DNA of 52,085 bases from an uncultured Lachnospiraceae bacterium. GTDB lineage: Bacteria > Bacillota > Clostridia > Lachnospirales > Lachnospiraceae. The notes under the pieces are model-generated. The model saw only the letters and a program-made list of their open reading frames with translations, did not search any database and was not told where the DNA came from. Where the stretch lies: NCBI GenBank assembly GCA_910577785.1, contig CAJTNT010000002.1, forward strand, positions 1 through 52,085. The letters are read 5' to 3'. Below are positions 43,843-52,085 of the stretch, one piece after another. Each line of letters opens with the position of its first letter. Position 1 is the stretch's first letter. Made by a program: the position numbers and the translations under genes.

Positions 43843-44301
43843 TTATTTAATAAATTTCTCTATGGCATTCTTTAAGTCTTCTAAGGCCTGGTTATCCCCA
43901 TGTTCTACAGCATCTACGATGCAATGGGAGATATGGTCTTCCAAAATAAGTTTTCCTATATTATTGATGGCGGAACGGACTGCGGCAATCTGTATTAGAA
44001 TTTCACTACAGTCCCGCCCGTCTTCTGCCATGCGTTTTACGGCCTCCATATGGCCAATTGCCCGTGACATGCGGTTTAGGACGGCTTGCGTCTGCTGGTG
44101 GCCGTGTGTATGATGGGCATGCATTTGTAGGGGATCCTGAGCCTGGATAGGGCTGTGAGAGGAACTTTGAGCCTGGATAGGGCTGTGGCTGTGAGAGGGA
44201 TCCTGGGTTTGCATAGAACTGTGGCCGTGAGAGAGAGCCTGGGTCTGTATAGGGTTGTCTATACGTGAGGTTTCTGGGGAGTGGTTAGAAAGTGATTCCA
44301 T
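43843..44301 (-). CDS. CsoR/RcnR-family metal-sensing repressor with His-rich tail
   Basis: 152 residues. The C-terminal 85 residues are a complete CsoR/DUF156 domain (LNRMSRAIGHMEAVKRMAED, DCSEILIQIAAVRSAINNIG, LEDHISHCIV). Cys in RDCSEIL, and His and Cys in EDHISHC, give the C-H-C copper set. The N-terminal 65 residues are an extra tail of imperfect repeats (SHSHSPIQAQ type) with many His, ending MHAHHTHGHQQT. Most CsoR proteins are about 90-100 residues. No copper transporter gene lies next to it. Confidence 0.88.
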   Translation of the reverse strand: MESLSNHSPETSRIDNPIQTQALSHGHSSMQTQDPSHSHSPIQAQSSSHSPIQAQDPLQMHAHHTHGHQQTQAVLNRMSRAIGHMEAVKRMAEDGRDCSEILIQIAAVRSAINNIGKLILEDHISHCIVDAVEHGDNQALEDLKNAIEKFIK

Positions 44302-44423
44302 AATATCTGGTCTCCTTTTGCCTGTGGCGCATGGCTAGTGCCGACCGAAGGATTGTAATAATCGTCTTCTGCATAGGTCTTTGATTGTTTTATGGCCATG
44401 TGGGGTTTCCTTATCTATAAAAG

Positions 44424-44455
44424 ATGGGAACCCTCGGTTTCACCAGGATTCCCAC
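44424..44455. terminator. Imperfect hairpin near the tRNA fragment
   Basis: GGGAACCCTCGG pairs imperfectly with CACCAGGATTCCC (two mismatches). A T-run is not evident. It might end transcription past the decayed tRNA. Confidence 0.4.
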
Positions 44456-44468
44456 TATTCTAAGTTCA

Positions 44469-44515
44469 TGAGGCATCGGGGATTTGAACCCTGGACAACG
44501 TGATTAAAAGTCATG
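44469..44515 (-). pseudogene. 3' half of a tRNA-Lys (UUU), possible attachment-site remnant
   Basis: On the minus strand: anticodon loop CTTTTAA with a 4-of-5-pair stem, then variable loop, T-arm GGGTTCAAATCCCC and the acceptor strand GATGCCTCA. The 5' half (D-arm and the first acceptor strand) is missing; the upstream sequence does not pair. tRNA 3' ends are common integration sites, so this may be an element junction. Confidence 0.6.
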
Positions 44516-44674
44516 AAGGGTTCACTTTTCATATCCTTACGTGTCTATCAGAATACCATAAACTAAGGGGTTTTGCAAGAGTACCGTTACATAACTTTTC
44601 TGTTTTTTGGCTAACATTTTACAGCTTTGTTAGTCAAATATTAGTTATGTTTTTTGCATAAAGTCAATCGGCTG

Positions 44675-44896
44675 AGCGTGGAATTTCCCAAATGGTTCAC
44701 CAGGGGCAATCACGCCTTTGTGGTCTGCACCCGTATCGACAAATCGCATATTTATCATCACATCATCTGGAACGCGGTCAATCTGAAGTGTAACCGAAAA
44801 TTCTGAAACTTTTGGGGCAGTACCCGCGAGGCAAACTTATCTGTGTCCGTGACAGTATCCATCGCGGTCTGAAGCAGTTAGCGAAATACTTTTAGA
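44675..44896 (+). pseudogene. Relaxase (MobA/VirD2-like) fragment
   Basis: The frame at 44678 reads VEFPKWFTRGNHAFVVCTRI, DKSHIYHHIIWNAVNLKCN, stop, NFWGSTREA. The H-x-x-x-H-H-x-x-W block (HIYHHIIWN) and NFWGST match mobilisation relaxases of Clostridia integrative elements. An in-frame stop, then loss of frame, and a short tail (LICVRDSIHRGLKQLAKYF) show a dead, internally deleted copy. Confidence 0.7.
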
Positions 44897-44910
44897 ACGG
44901 AGACATAAAG

Positions 44911-45046
44911 GTTACTGTTCACACAAGACTTTGCATTTACTGCAAAGTCCGTAAGAAAATGATTCAGGTGTGAGCAAATCCCATTCGCGAAACGAATTTT
45001 AAATGGATTTGCGAATGTTACTGTGAACGGAGTGAACAGTAAAACA
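44911..45046. repeat. Cluster of inverted repeats after the relaxase remnant
   Basis: GTTACTGTTCAC (44911) mirrors GTGAACAGTAA (about 45034-45044). Inside are GACTTTGCA/TGCAAAGTC (about 44925-44947) and CATTCGC/GCGAATG (about 44983-45018). A further pair, TTACTGT/ACAGTAA, overlaps the right arm. Their density and position suggest oriT, a recombination site or a leader structure. Confidence 0.5.
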
Positions 45047-45081
45047 TAAAGAGCACAGGGCCTTGCGCCCCATCTACGTAC

Positions 45082-45110
45082 TTGTATTCTTCGGGTAAAT
45101 GAAATATAAT
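45082..45110 (+). promoter_or_regulatory. Promoter of the two-component system
   Basis: TTGTAT (45082-45087), spacer of 17, TATAAT (45105-45110). About 115 bases before the response regulator start. Close to the sigma-A consensus, so expression is probably constitutive. Confidence 0.8.
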
Positions 45111-45225
45111 AGAGTGAATTGTCGATTGTATCCCCGGTGCTGCAAAGATGGCCGGTGTCTGACTGTTGCCTAAGACAGTGGTTCAGCCACAAGACGGAAT
45201 ATAAGAAGCGAGAAGGTGATAAGCA

Positions 45226-45912
45226 ATGAGAATTTTAGTCATAGAAGATGATCTGGCCTTAAGTGCCGGACTGTGTTTTGAATTGGACAGTAACGGCTAT
45301 CTGACGGTGGCGGCATATAACTGCCGGAAAGCCAGGCAGCTTTTGCAGAAGGATCCATTTGATCTTGCGATCATGGATGTGAATCTGCCGGATGGCAACG
45401 GCTTTGATCTCTGCCAGGAAGTGAAAGCAATCAAACCGGAACTCCCCGTGATTTTTTTGACAGCAAACGATTTAGAGCAGGATGTGCTGAACGGATTCGA
45501 CCTGGGCGCCGAGGATTATATTACAAAGCCGTTCCATATGCAGATTTTTTTGCGTCGGGTAGAGGTGGCCATTCGGAGGGGAAGTAAAGTTACTGCGGCT
45601 CATGCGGATCGCTGGACGGACGGATTTCTTCTGCTTGATTTTGGCGCGCTGACTGCCGTGCGGGGAGGTGAAAAGCTGCCAATCACGCCCAACGAATATA
45701 AGCTGCTGAAAGCGCTGACAGAGAATGCGGGTAACATCATTACCAGACAGCTTTTGCTGGAACGATTGTGGGATTGTGATGGGAATTTCATTGACGACCA
45801 CACACTTACTGTGACGATGAATCGGCTTCGGGCAAAGATCGAGGATGACAATCATATCTATATCAAGACCATCCGTGGTATGGGCTATATCTGGACAGGA
45901 GGCAAACAATGA
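45226..45912 (+). CDS. OmpR/PhoB-family response regulator
   Basis: 228 residues: receiver domain (VIEDDLALSAG acidic pocket, phospho-acceptor Asp in AIMDVNLPDG, FLTAND, YITKPF) and C-terminal winged helix (about 130-225, TPNEYKLLKALTENAGNIIT and VTMNRLRAKIEDDNHIYIKT). Overlaps the histidine kinase start by 4 bases. Its probable binding site is the TGTACCTT direct repeat ahead of the second ABC pair. GAGAAGGTGATAAGC precedes the start. Confidence 0.93.
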   Translation: MRILVIEDDLALSAGLCFELDSNGYLTVAAYNCRKARQLLQKDPFDLAIMDVNLPDGNGFDLCQEVKAIKPELPVIFLTANDLEQDVLNGFDLGAEDYITKPFHMQIFLRRVEVAIRRGSKVTAAHADRWTDGFLLLDFGALTAVRGGEKLPITPNEYKLLKALTENAGNIITRQLLLERLWDCDGNFIDDHTLTVTMNRLRAKIEDDNHIYIKTIRGMGYIWTGGKQ

Positions 45913-46928
45913 AGAAGTATGCGAAAACTTTGAAAATTTTAATGGTTTTGGCAGCTGCGTCGCTTTTTTCTTTGCTGTGCTGGCTATTGTGGGCATTTGT
46001 TCCCCGATCCAGTGTCCGTTACAGCTTGTTGGCTGTGGCAGGCGGTATTTTTGTATTAGCCGGTCTGTGGATATGGTTTTGGCAGAAACAGATCTTTCAC
46101 TTTGCAGACGAAATATGTGATACGCTGGATGCTTTGATTTCCGGGAGACAGCCGGAGGTGGAACGGCCTTATGAGGATAGCGTAACAGCCAAGGTACAGG
46201 GAAAGCTCCTGCAATACTATGACATCATGAACGAGGGCAAAGTGCAGAGTCAGCGGGATAAGCAGACCATTCAGGAGCTGGTCAGCGATATTTCCCATCA
46301 AGTGAAAACCCCTATTGCCAATATCCAGATGTTTACCGGTATCCTTCGGCAGCATCAGCTGACAGAGGAAAAGCGGGCAGAGTTTCTGGAAACCATGGCC
46401 TCACAAATCAATAAATTGGATTTTTTGATGCAGTCTTTGATTAAAATGTCCCGGCTGGAAACAGGGACCTTTGTCCTGCACATGGAAGAAGCGCCTCTTG
46501 ATAAAACCATAGCTCAGGCAATCAGTACCGTATGGGCGAAAGCGGACAAAAAAAATATCCAGTTGTCGGCGGACTGTGAGCCATCGGTTACTGTACAGCA
46601 CGACCCTAAGTGGACAGCGGAGGCTCTGGGCAATATCCTGGACAACGGGGTAAAATACACCCCGGAAGGCGGCAGCATTTCTGTGTCTGTTCGTCCGTGG
46701 CAATTCTATACGCGGATTGATATTTCCGATACCGGTATTGGCATCCATGAGGAGCATTATCACGATGTTTTTCAACGTTTTTATCGGGCGCAGGAAACAG
46801 CTACCGAAGAAGGCGTTGGTCTGGGCCTGTATCTTGCCAACGGAATCATTACGCGGCAGAAAGGTTATATCAGCGTAAAATCAAATTACAAAGAAGGCAC
46901 CACCTTCTCTGTCTATTTGCTGAGTTGA
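45909..46928 (+). CDS. Sensor histidine kinase of BceS-like type
   Basis: 339 residues. Two membrane helices (about residues 8-30 and 38-56) with almost no extracellular loop, as in intramembrane-sensing kinases that work with an ABC transporter. DHp domain with SDISHQVKTPIANIQMF (phospho-acceptor His near residue 125) and HATPase domain (NILDNGVKYTPEGG N box, DTGIGIHEEHYHDVFQRFYR, EGVGLGLYL). Overlaps the regulator by ATGA. Confidence 0.92.
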   Translation: MKKYAKTLKILMVLAAASLFSLLCWLLWAFVPRSSVRYSLLAVAGGIFVLAGLWIWFWQKQIFHFADEICDTLDALISGRQPEVERPYEDSVTAKVQGKLLQYYDIMNEGKVQSQRDKQTIQELVSDISHQVKTPIANIQMFTGILRQHQLTEEKRAEFLETMASQINKLDFLMQSLIKMSRLETGTFVLHMEEAPLDKTIAQAISTVWAKADKKNIQLSADCEPSVTVQHDPKWTAEALGNILDNGVKYTPEGGSISVSVRPWQFYTRIDISDTGIGIHEEHYHDVFQRFYRAQETATEEGVGLGLYLANGIITRQKGYISVKSNYKEGTTFSVYLLS

Positions 46929-46970
46929 GCAAATAGCGTATAGGAAAAAGGAGAGAGGAAGTATGAAACG

Positions 46971-47636
46971 ATGGAAATCGTAACGGTACGTCAATTAAAA
47001 AAATACTTTGGAAAGGGAGAGGCACAAGTCAAAGCCTTGGATGGAATCGACCTTTCTATTGAGAAAGGCAAGTTTACCGCCATTATTGGCGCATCTGGCT
47101 CCGGCAAAACCACTTTGTTGAATATGATCGGTGGGTTGGATACCCCTGATGAGGGGGAAGTAATCGTAGATGGTGTAAATCTGTCCGGTTTGAAGGAAAG
47201 AGAGCTGGCTGTATTCCGCCGCAGCAAAGTAGGTTTTGTGTATCAGAATTTTAATCTAGTCCCAACACTGACTGTAAAAGAAAACATTCTGTTCCCCCTT
47301 AGTCTGGCTGGCAGTACGCCGGATCAGCGTTTCTTTGCGGATGCCATGCAGCAGCTCCGGCTGGAGGATCGGCTGAATGCCTATCCCCATGAGCTTTCTG
47401 GTGGCGGGCAGCAGCGGGTAGCTATCGCCAGGGCGCTAATTGCTAAGCCAGCTATTCTTCTTGCCGATGAACCTACTGGAAACTTGGATGTAAAAAGTGG
47501 ACAAAATGTGTTAGGGCTTTTGAAAATGTCTGTGGAGATCTATCACCAGACACTTATTATGATCACCCACAACCTTGAGATTGCACAGATGGCTGACCGT
47601 GTGCTTCGCATGGAAGACGGCCGCCTGAAGGCGTAA
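46971..47636 (+). CDS. ABC transporter ATP-binding protein, pair 1
   Basis: 221 residues of the MacB/LolD/BceA group: Walker A GASGSGKTT, Q-loop YQNFNLVPTLTV, signature LSGGGQQRVAIARAL, Walker B ILLADEPTGNLD, H-loop ITHNLEIAQMADRVL. The signature carries one G more than the usual LSGGQQ. Overlap-free, 10 bases before the permease. It energises the FtsX/MacB-type permease downstream. Confidence 0.93.
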   Translation: MEIVTVRQLKKYFGKGEAQVKALDGIDLSIEKGKFTAIIGASGSGKTTLLNMIGGLDTPDEGEVIVDGVNLSGLKERELAVFRRSKVGFVYQNFNLVPTLTVKENILFPLSLAGSTPDQRFFADAMQQLRLEDRLNAYPHELSGGGQQRVAIARALIAKPAILLADEPTGNLDVKSGQNVLGLLKMSVEIYHQTLIMITHNLEIAQMADRVLRMEDGRLKA

Positions 47637-47646
47637 GGAGGTTGTT

Positions 47647-50184
47647 ATGCTTGCAAATAACAACCTAAAAATATGTCACACACTCGCGTGGCGGGATTTC
47701 AGATTTCACAAAGCAAAAAATTTACTGCTGGCTTTTGCGATGGTTTTGATTACAGGACTGTATACCTTCACTTTTCTTCTGGGCAGCTCAGTAGAAAATG
47801 CGTTTCTGCTCAATTATGAGTATCAATACGGCTCCACCAGCCACATCCTCTTCCATGGATTGACCCCGCATCAGGCAGATAAATTAGCGCAGCATCCCAA
47901 TGTAAAAAGCGCGGTTCAAATCAGCGCTTTGGGTCAGCTTTCTGATGAGATGATGGGTGTTCGCAGCGTTAAGCTGGCGGTAACCGATCAGGGCTATGCC
48001 GAGAGCATCCTCTCTGTTCCTACAACGGGGCGTTTGCCAGAGAAAGCGGGAGAAATTGCTCTGGATGAATTTACCATGGACTCACTGGGGGTTCTTCATG
48101 AATTGGGCGCTCCGGTGTCTGTTCAGTGGACAGATAGCAAGGGAGGACAGCACAGTACAGATTTTATCCTCTGCGGATGGTGGGCAAGCCCCACAAACTT
48201 CACAGAAGCCTGTGCCTGGGTGACAGCGGAGTGTGCTGCCGGACTTCTGCCCGAATACCCAGATACGGCATCCGTCACGATGGGGGTCGATCTCCATCAG
48301 CCAAAGGAATTGGAACAGCAGGCGCAGCAGATTATGACAGATCAGGGCGTAAATCAGGTTACTTACACTACCAATCTGGCCTATAACGAAACCAGGATGG
48401 AAATGGCAAGTGAGCAGGCAGCACCATTTTACATTCCTGCATTGGTGGTGCTTTTCTGTGGTTTTTTGATGATTTACAGTATCATTCATGTGGCCATGGA
48501 TCAGGATACCCGTTTTTTTGCAGGCCTGAAAACACTGGGGATGACACCGCGGCAGATCCGATGGTTTCTGTTGGAAAAGGCCGCGCTGCTTTCTCTTTTG
48601 GGGCTGCTCCCCGGCTGGCTGACGGGATTTGGTATCCACTATTTGGTTACACCGCGGATCGTGACCGGCATGGAGCAAAACCCGGCAATCTACTTCCTAT
48701 CCTGGGAGCCGTTCGCTCTGGCAACACTCAGTACCTTAGGAACCGTTTTACTGGCGTACTTTCTGCCTGCTGTTCGGACAGGCGGAATGATGCCAACACA
48801 GATATTGCGGAATTTAGATGAACGAGTGCCGAAAGGACGGGGGCGCAGCAGTATAGGGAAAGTCGGTATTCTTCGGCTGGCTCTTCGCTCCCTGTGGAGA
48901 AATAAAAGGCGTACACTTCTTTCATTGCTGTCTTTACTGTTCTCCCTTCTGCTGCTCTGCTCTACCTGGATTTGTTACACTAGCTATGACGAAGGATTGT
49001 ACTTAAACGGGATGTCTCCATGGGACTACACCATCGAGGATGGCTCTGCGGCTTCCACCGTACAGCGGTATAACCCCAAAAACCGGGCTATCACGGAACA
49101 GATTGTCAGCGATCTGCGTGGACGCAGTGAAGTTTTGGAAGTAAGCGTCCTGAAATCGAAGGAAGTGGAGCTGACGGCTTCTGACGAGCTGCGCCAGCGA
49201 ATCGTGGACTTTTACAATGAACCTTATGATGAAACCATGACCCGCAGAGAAAGTCAGGCTGCCTACCCCGATTGGTGTGCCGGATTGGAGTGCTTGGAGC
49301 AGACGGGCGGCTATTGCGGCATAGTGATTGCGTTGGAGGACGCCTACCTGCGGTATGTACTGGATAACTGTCCGGTCACCAGCGGTGATTTTGATGCAGA
49401 ACAGTTTGCAGGCGGGCGGTATGTTGTGGCCGCAGGCGCTTATGCGGAGGGCGTCTCCTCGCCTGCCGCCGGAGAAACTGTGGAGCTGGGGGGAGAGCAG
49501 CTTACCGTGCTGGCTTCTGTTATGGAGGATACCTCATTTTTAAGCGGACGTAACAGTTCGGAGTCCAGTTTTCATCTGGCTTATTTTGTACCACTGTCCT
49601 TATTTGATCAGCTGTTCCCTGACGAGGGGATCCGTCAGCTGGCAGTCAACATTGACCATAGCGGGCAGAAGGAATTTGAACGCTATCTTAGCTCGTATAA
49701 GCAGGGGTTGAACCGCGGGATTGGTGTTTGGATGCGCAGCGATTATCAAGAAGCTTTCCAGAACGCCAGGTTGAATAAATGCCTGCCGGAACTGATTGTC
49801 GGAATCGTGTTGATGGCCATTGGCCTTTTGAACTTTGCCAATATGCTGGTTACAAAGACGATGGTACGAAAAAAAGAATTTGCAGTCTATCAGAGCCTTG
49901 GTATGACAAGCAGGCAGCTGCAATGGCTTTTGCTGACAGAGGGCTTGCTTCATGCGGCGCTTTTGACAGTGATTTTGCTGCCAGTGACCTTCTTTGTGAC
50001 CTGGTTTGGGATGCCGACAGTTTTTTCACAGCTTAACTCTTGGTGTATGACTTATCATTATACGTTGGCGCCCCTATGGGCAGCCTTGCCTCTCATGCTG
50101 TTTTTGGCAGTGGCAGTACCTATAATGTGCTGTCAGTTTATTGAGAAAGGAAGCATTACAGAGCGTTTGCGGATCGTAGCGTGA
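47647..50184 (+). CDS. FtsX/MacB-type ABC permease, pair 1
   Basis: 845 residues with about 8-10 membrane segments in two FtsX blocks: one near the N terminus (LLAFAMVLITGLYTFTFLL), a pair at about 260-370, another near 420-450, and three at the C terminus (ELIVGIVLMAIGLLNFANML and on). A long extracytoplasmic domain lies between residues 460 and 700. Such permeases export or expel antimicrobial peptides, or act as sensors with the kinase. AAGGAGG precedes ATG at 47647. Confidence 0.9.
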   Translation: MLANNNLKICHTLAWRDFRFHKAKNLLLAFAMVLITGLYTFTFLLGSSVENAFLLNYEYQYGSTSHILFHGLTPHQADKLAQHPNVKSAVQISALGQLSDEMMGVRSVKLAVTDQGYAESILSVPTTGRLPEKAGEIALDEFTMDSLGVLHELGAPVSVQWTDSKGGQHSTDFILCGWWASPTNFTEACAWVTAECAAGLLPEYPDTASVTMGVDLHQPKELEQQAQQIMTDQGVNQVTYTTNLAYNETRMEMASEQAAPFYIPALVVLFCGFLMIYSIIHVAMDQDTRFFAGLKTLGMTPRQIRWFLLEKAALLSLLGLLPGWLTGFGIHYLVTPRIVTGMEQNPAIYFLSWEPFALATLSTLGTVLLAYFLPAVRTGGMMPTQILRNLDERVPKGRGRSSIGKVGILRLALRSLWRNKRRTLLSLLSLLFSLLLLCSTWICYTSYDEGLYLNGMSPWDYTIEDGSAASTVQRYNPKNRAITEQIVSDLRGRSEVLEVSVLKSKEVELTASDELRQRIVDFYNEPYDETMTRRESQAAYPDWCAGLECLEQTGGYCGIVIALEDAYLRYVLDNCPVTSGDFDAEQFAGGRYVVAAGAYAEGVSSPAAGETVELGGEQLTVLASVMEDTSFLSGRNSSESSFHLAYFVPLSLFDQLFPDEGIRQLAVNIDHSGQKEFERYLSSYKQGLNRGIGVWMRSDYQEAFQNARLNKCLPELIVGIVLMAIGLLNFANMLVTKTMVRKKEFAVYQSLGMTSRQLQWLLLTEGLLHAALLTVILLPVTFFVTWFGMPTVFSQLNSWCMTYHYTLAPLWAALPLMLFLAVAVPIMCCQFIEKGSITERLRIVA

Positions 50185-50202
50185 GTGATAGGACAAAATA
50201 TT

Positions 50203-50240
50203 AAGGCGGCTTCGCTTGCAAAGGCGGAGCTGCCTTTTTA
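50203..50240 (+). terminator. Terminator after permease 1
   Basis: AAGGCGGCTTCGC pairs with GCGGAGCTGCCTT over 13 bp (two G-T pairs) with an 8-base loop, followed by TTTT. It separates the first five-gene unit from the second ABC pair, which has its own promoter. Confidence 0.88.
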
Positions 50241-50252
50241 AAAGGTACAAAA

Positions 50253-50297
50253 CTGTACCTTTGTTGTACCTTCCCTGTGACATTGAACTGGTAAAAT
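50253..50297 (+). promoter_or_regulatory. Regulator-dependent promoter of ABC pair 2
   Basis: Two direct repeats TGTACCTT, 11 bases apart (50253-50260 and about 50264-50272), overlap where a -35 box should be. TAAAAT lies at 50292-50297. Tandem 11-base repeats are the usual OmpR-family binding layout, so the adjacent response regulator probably activates pair 2. Confidence 0.6.
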
Positions 50298-50345
50298 ATA
50301 GCCAGAAAAGGGAAACGGATTCCCGGTTACAAGGAGGAAATGCTT

Positions 50346-51017
50346 ATGGAAGCAATTTTAAAGGCTGTCGGCCTTAAAAAATATTATGGTAAGGGCGAAG
50401 CCTTAGTCAAGGCTTTGGACGGTGTAGATTTGGAGATTGAGCGCGGTAAGTTTACCGCCATTATCGGCACCTCCGGATCTGGAAAATCTACGCTGCTGAA
50501 TATGCTAGGTGGACTGGATACCCCCAGCGAGGGCAGTATTCAAATTGGAGATACGGAACTGGCAAAGCTGAACAGTGAACAGGCTACCATTTTCCGGCGC
50601 AATCATATCGGCTTCATTTTTCAGAATTACAATCTGGTGCCGGTACTCAGTGTTTGGGAAAATATTGTTTTCCCCATCTCTCTGGATGGCCGCAAGCCAG
50701 ATGAAACGTTTATCATGGAGATTGTTCGTCTGCTTGGTCTGGAGAAGAAGCTGGATAGCCTGCCCAACAATCTTTCCGGTGGGCAGCAGCAGAGAGTGGC
50801 AATTGCCCGTGCGCTGGCCTCTAAGCCTGCTATTATCCTGGCGGATGAACCCACGGGCAACCTGGATTCCAAAACCAGTGACGATGTAATCGGTTTGCTG
50901 AAAATGACCAGCAAAGAATTTAACCAGACGATCGTGATGATTACCCATAACCCGGAAATTGCACAGATGGCAGATCGTATTGTCCGTATTGAGGACGGCC
51001 GCATGGTGTCTCAATAA
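50346..51017 (+). CDS. ABC transporter ATP-binding protein, pair 2
   Basis: 223 residues, a close relative of pair 1: Walker A GTSGSGKST, FQNYNLVPVLSVWEN, signature LSGGQQQRVAIARAL, Walker B ILADEPTGNLD, ITHNPEIAQMADRIV. I start at 50346 (AAGGAGG 8 bases before), with an ATG at 50340 as alternative. It pairs with the permease that follows. Confidence 0.93.
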   Translation: MEAILKAVGLKKYYGKGEALVKALDGVDLEIERGKFTAIIGTSGSGKSTLLNMLGGLDTPSEGSIQIGDTELAKLNSEQATIFRRNHIGFIFQNYNLVPVLSVWENIVFPISLDGRKPDETFIMEIVRLLGLEKKLDSLPNNLSGGQQQRVAIARALASKPAIILADEPTGNLDSKTSDDVIGLLKMTSKEFNQTIVMITHNPEIAQMADRIVRIEDGRMVSQ

Positions 51018-51031
51018 GGGAGGGATGCATG

Positions 51032-52085
51032 ATGAAAACAGTATTCAAACCAATTCAAACCCTGAATCAGCGTACTTTTAAGAAAAATAAAGGCCGGAAC
51101 CTGGTGGCAGTCATCGCCATCTTAATGACTACGATCATGTTCACCACCCTCTTTACCCTGGCACAGAGCATGAGCAAAAACATGGTGGAAATGGCTTTCC
51201 GGCAAACGGGTTATGATGGCCAGGCATCCAAGGCCATCACCGCAGAGCAGTTTTCGTTGATCGCGAATCACTCTGATGTTGCAGAAGCCGGAGAAAGCCT
51301 TGTTCTTGGCCTTGCACAAAACAAAAAGCTGGGTGGCAAACAGGTTGAGATCCGTTGGAGCAGTGACATCAATGCCAAGCATTCCTTTGCTATGCCTACC
51401 ACCGGAACAATGCCAACGGCAGCAGATGAGATCGCTGTGGATACGCTGATCCTCGATCGCCTGGGCATTCCCCATCGGCTGGGGGAGACTATAACGCTGG
51501 AATGGCGCAAGGATCTTGCAAAGGATGAGGTGACCGCCTCCACCTTTACCCTCTGTGGTTTCTGGGAGGGCAACGAATCTGTCTATGCCAGCATGGCTTG
51601 GGTAAGCCGGGAATTTGCGGATAAGATGATCGGCGACCATGTTGCTGACGGAAAAACGAGCATTTTAGGCCTGCATACCGCACAAGTGATCCTGCATAGT
51701 GACCATAATATTGAGGCCACCATGGAGAATATTTTGGCAGACACCGGATTGACAGATTTGAAATTTGGCGTGAATCTGGCATATTCACCAGAGATGAATG
51801 CTACCGCAGCCCAGGAAAACATTCCCATGTATTTGGGGATGGTACTGGTGTTCCTCGCCGGCTATCTGATTATTTATAATATTTTTCAGATCAGCGTTAC
51901 TGCAGACATCCAGTTCTATGGAAAGCTGAAAACACTGGGAACCACCACAAAGCAGATCAAGAAGCTCATTTACGGTCAGGCAAACCGACTGTGCGCGATC
52001 GGTATCCCCATGGGTCTTCTCCTGGGTTGGCTGCTGGGCATGGTGCTGGTTCCTGTGCTGATGGGACGGCTGGAGGGCAATGCCG
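51032..52085 (+). CDS. FtsX/MacB-type ABC permease, pair 2 (incomplete)
   Basis: At least 351 residues, open at the right edge. N-terminal membrane helix (NLVAVIAILMTTIMFTTLFT), a large extracytoplasmic domain (about 45-265), then two more spans (MYLGMVLVFLAGYLIIYNIF and IGIPMGLLLGWLLGMVL). A paralogue of the permease at 47647. GGGAGGG precedes the start; ATG 51029 is one codon earlier and equally possible. Confidence 0.9.
   Translation, partial: MKTVFKPIQTLNQRTFKKNKGRNLVAVIAILMTTIMFTTLFTLAQSMSKNMVEMAFRQTGYDGQASKAITAEQFSLIANHSDVAEAGESLVLGLAQNKKLGGKQVEIRWSSDINAKHSFAMPTTGTMPTAADEIAVDTLILDRLGIPHRLGETITLEWRKDLAKDEVTASTFTLCGFWEGNESVYASMAWVSREFADKMIGDHVADGKTSILGLHTAQVILHSDHNIEATMENILADTGLTDLKFGVNLAYSPEMNATAAQENIPMYLGMVLVFLAGYLIIYNIFQISVTADIQFYGKLKTLGTTTKQIKKLIYGQANRLCAIGIPMGLLLGWLLGMVLVPVLMGRLEGNA

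Noticed and set aside
44469..44515. A functional tRNA gene
   Set aside because: The 5' acceptor strand and D-arm are missing and two stems have mismatches.

Overview
The window looks like a chromosomal segment of a flagellated gut Firmicute of the Lachnospiraceae (Clostridium cluster XIVa). Supporting signs are strong AGGAGG-type ribosome binding sites, a Clostridia-type flagellin behind a sigma-28 promoter, BlaI/BlaR1-like M56 pairs, GH127 and GH42 glycosidases with BspA-like and FIVAR-like modules, and a heavy load of decayed insertion sequences. The genus cannot be fixed from the sequence alone.

Layout. 1-934: left-edge transposase, incomplete. 1188-8282: flagellin, then a leftover-rich gap, a small unknown protein, a Maf/DUF115 motility accessory factor, and an amidotransferase-HisF-HisH trio of the kind that installs acetamidino groups on nonulosonic acids (NulO). 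8300-10729: transposase debris and an intact IS3-family element that splits the sugar locus. 10926-15698: sugar N-formyltransferase-like, PIG-L deacetylase, NeuC-, NeuD- and NeuB-like genes. 15850-20615: a small leftward gene and a two-gene cassette (a protein with a DisA_N-like diadenylate cyclase domain, plus a 944-residue HExxH protein). 20742-21655: a neuC deletion remnant and the NeuA-like CMP-sugar synthetase. 21720-23700: broken ISL3 and IS66 transposases and a second sugar-gene fragment. 23815-27750: a ParB-like gene flanked by two directly repeated XRE regulators, plus a third small regulator. 27750-32438: two BlaR1-like M56 peptidases, one BlaI-like repressor and two candidate structured RNAs. 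32445-40252: a secreted 1657-residue GH127 protein, an orphan Panacea-domain protein and a GH42 beta-galactosidase. 40263-44301: a 967-residue zinc-ribbon protein, a minisatellite, a GreA-like factor and a CsoR-like regulator with a His-rich tail. 44424-52085: scar of an integrative element (tRNA-Lys 3' fragment, relaxase remnant, inverted repeats), then a two-component system with two ABC transporter pairs; the last permease runs off the window.

How it fits together. NeuC, NeuB and NeuA would make and activate a nonulosonic acid. The amidotransferase trio, deacetylase, formyltransferase and NeuD would decorate it, and Maf would attach it to flagellin. The repeated neuC/neuA fragments and IS copies show that this locus has been duplicated and rearranged. 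The least described part is the cyclase-like/metalloprotein pair inserted between neuB and neuA; I know of no named system with this composition, and any role in phage defence or stress signalling is inference. The 3' end carries a bacitracin/lantibiotic-type sensing and export module probably brought in by the decayed integrative element.
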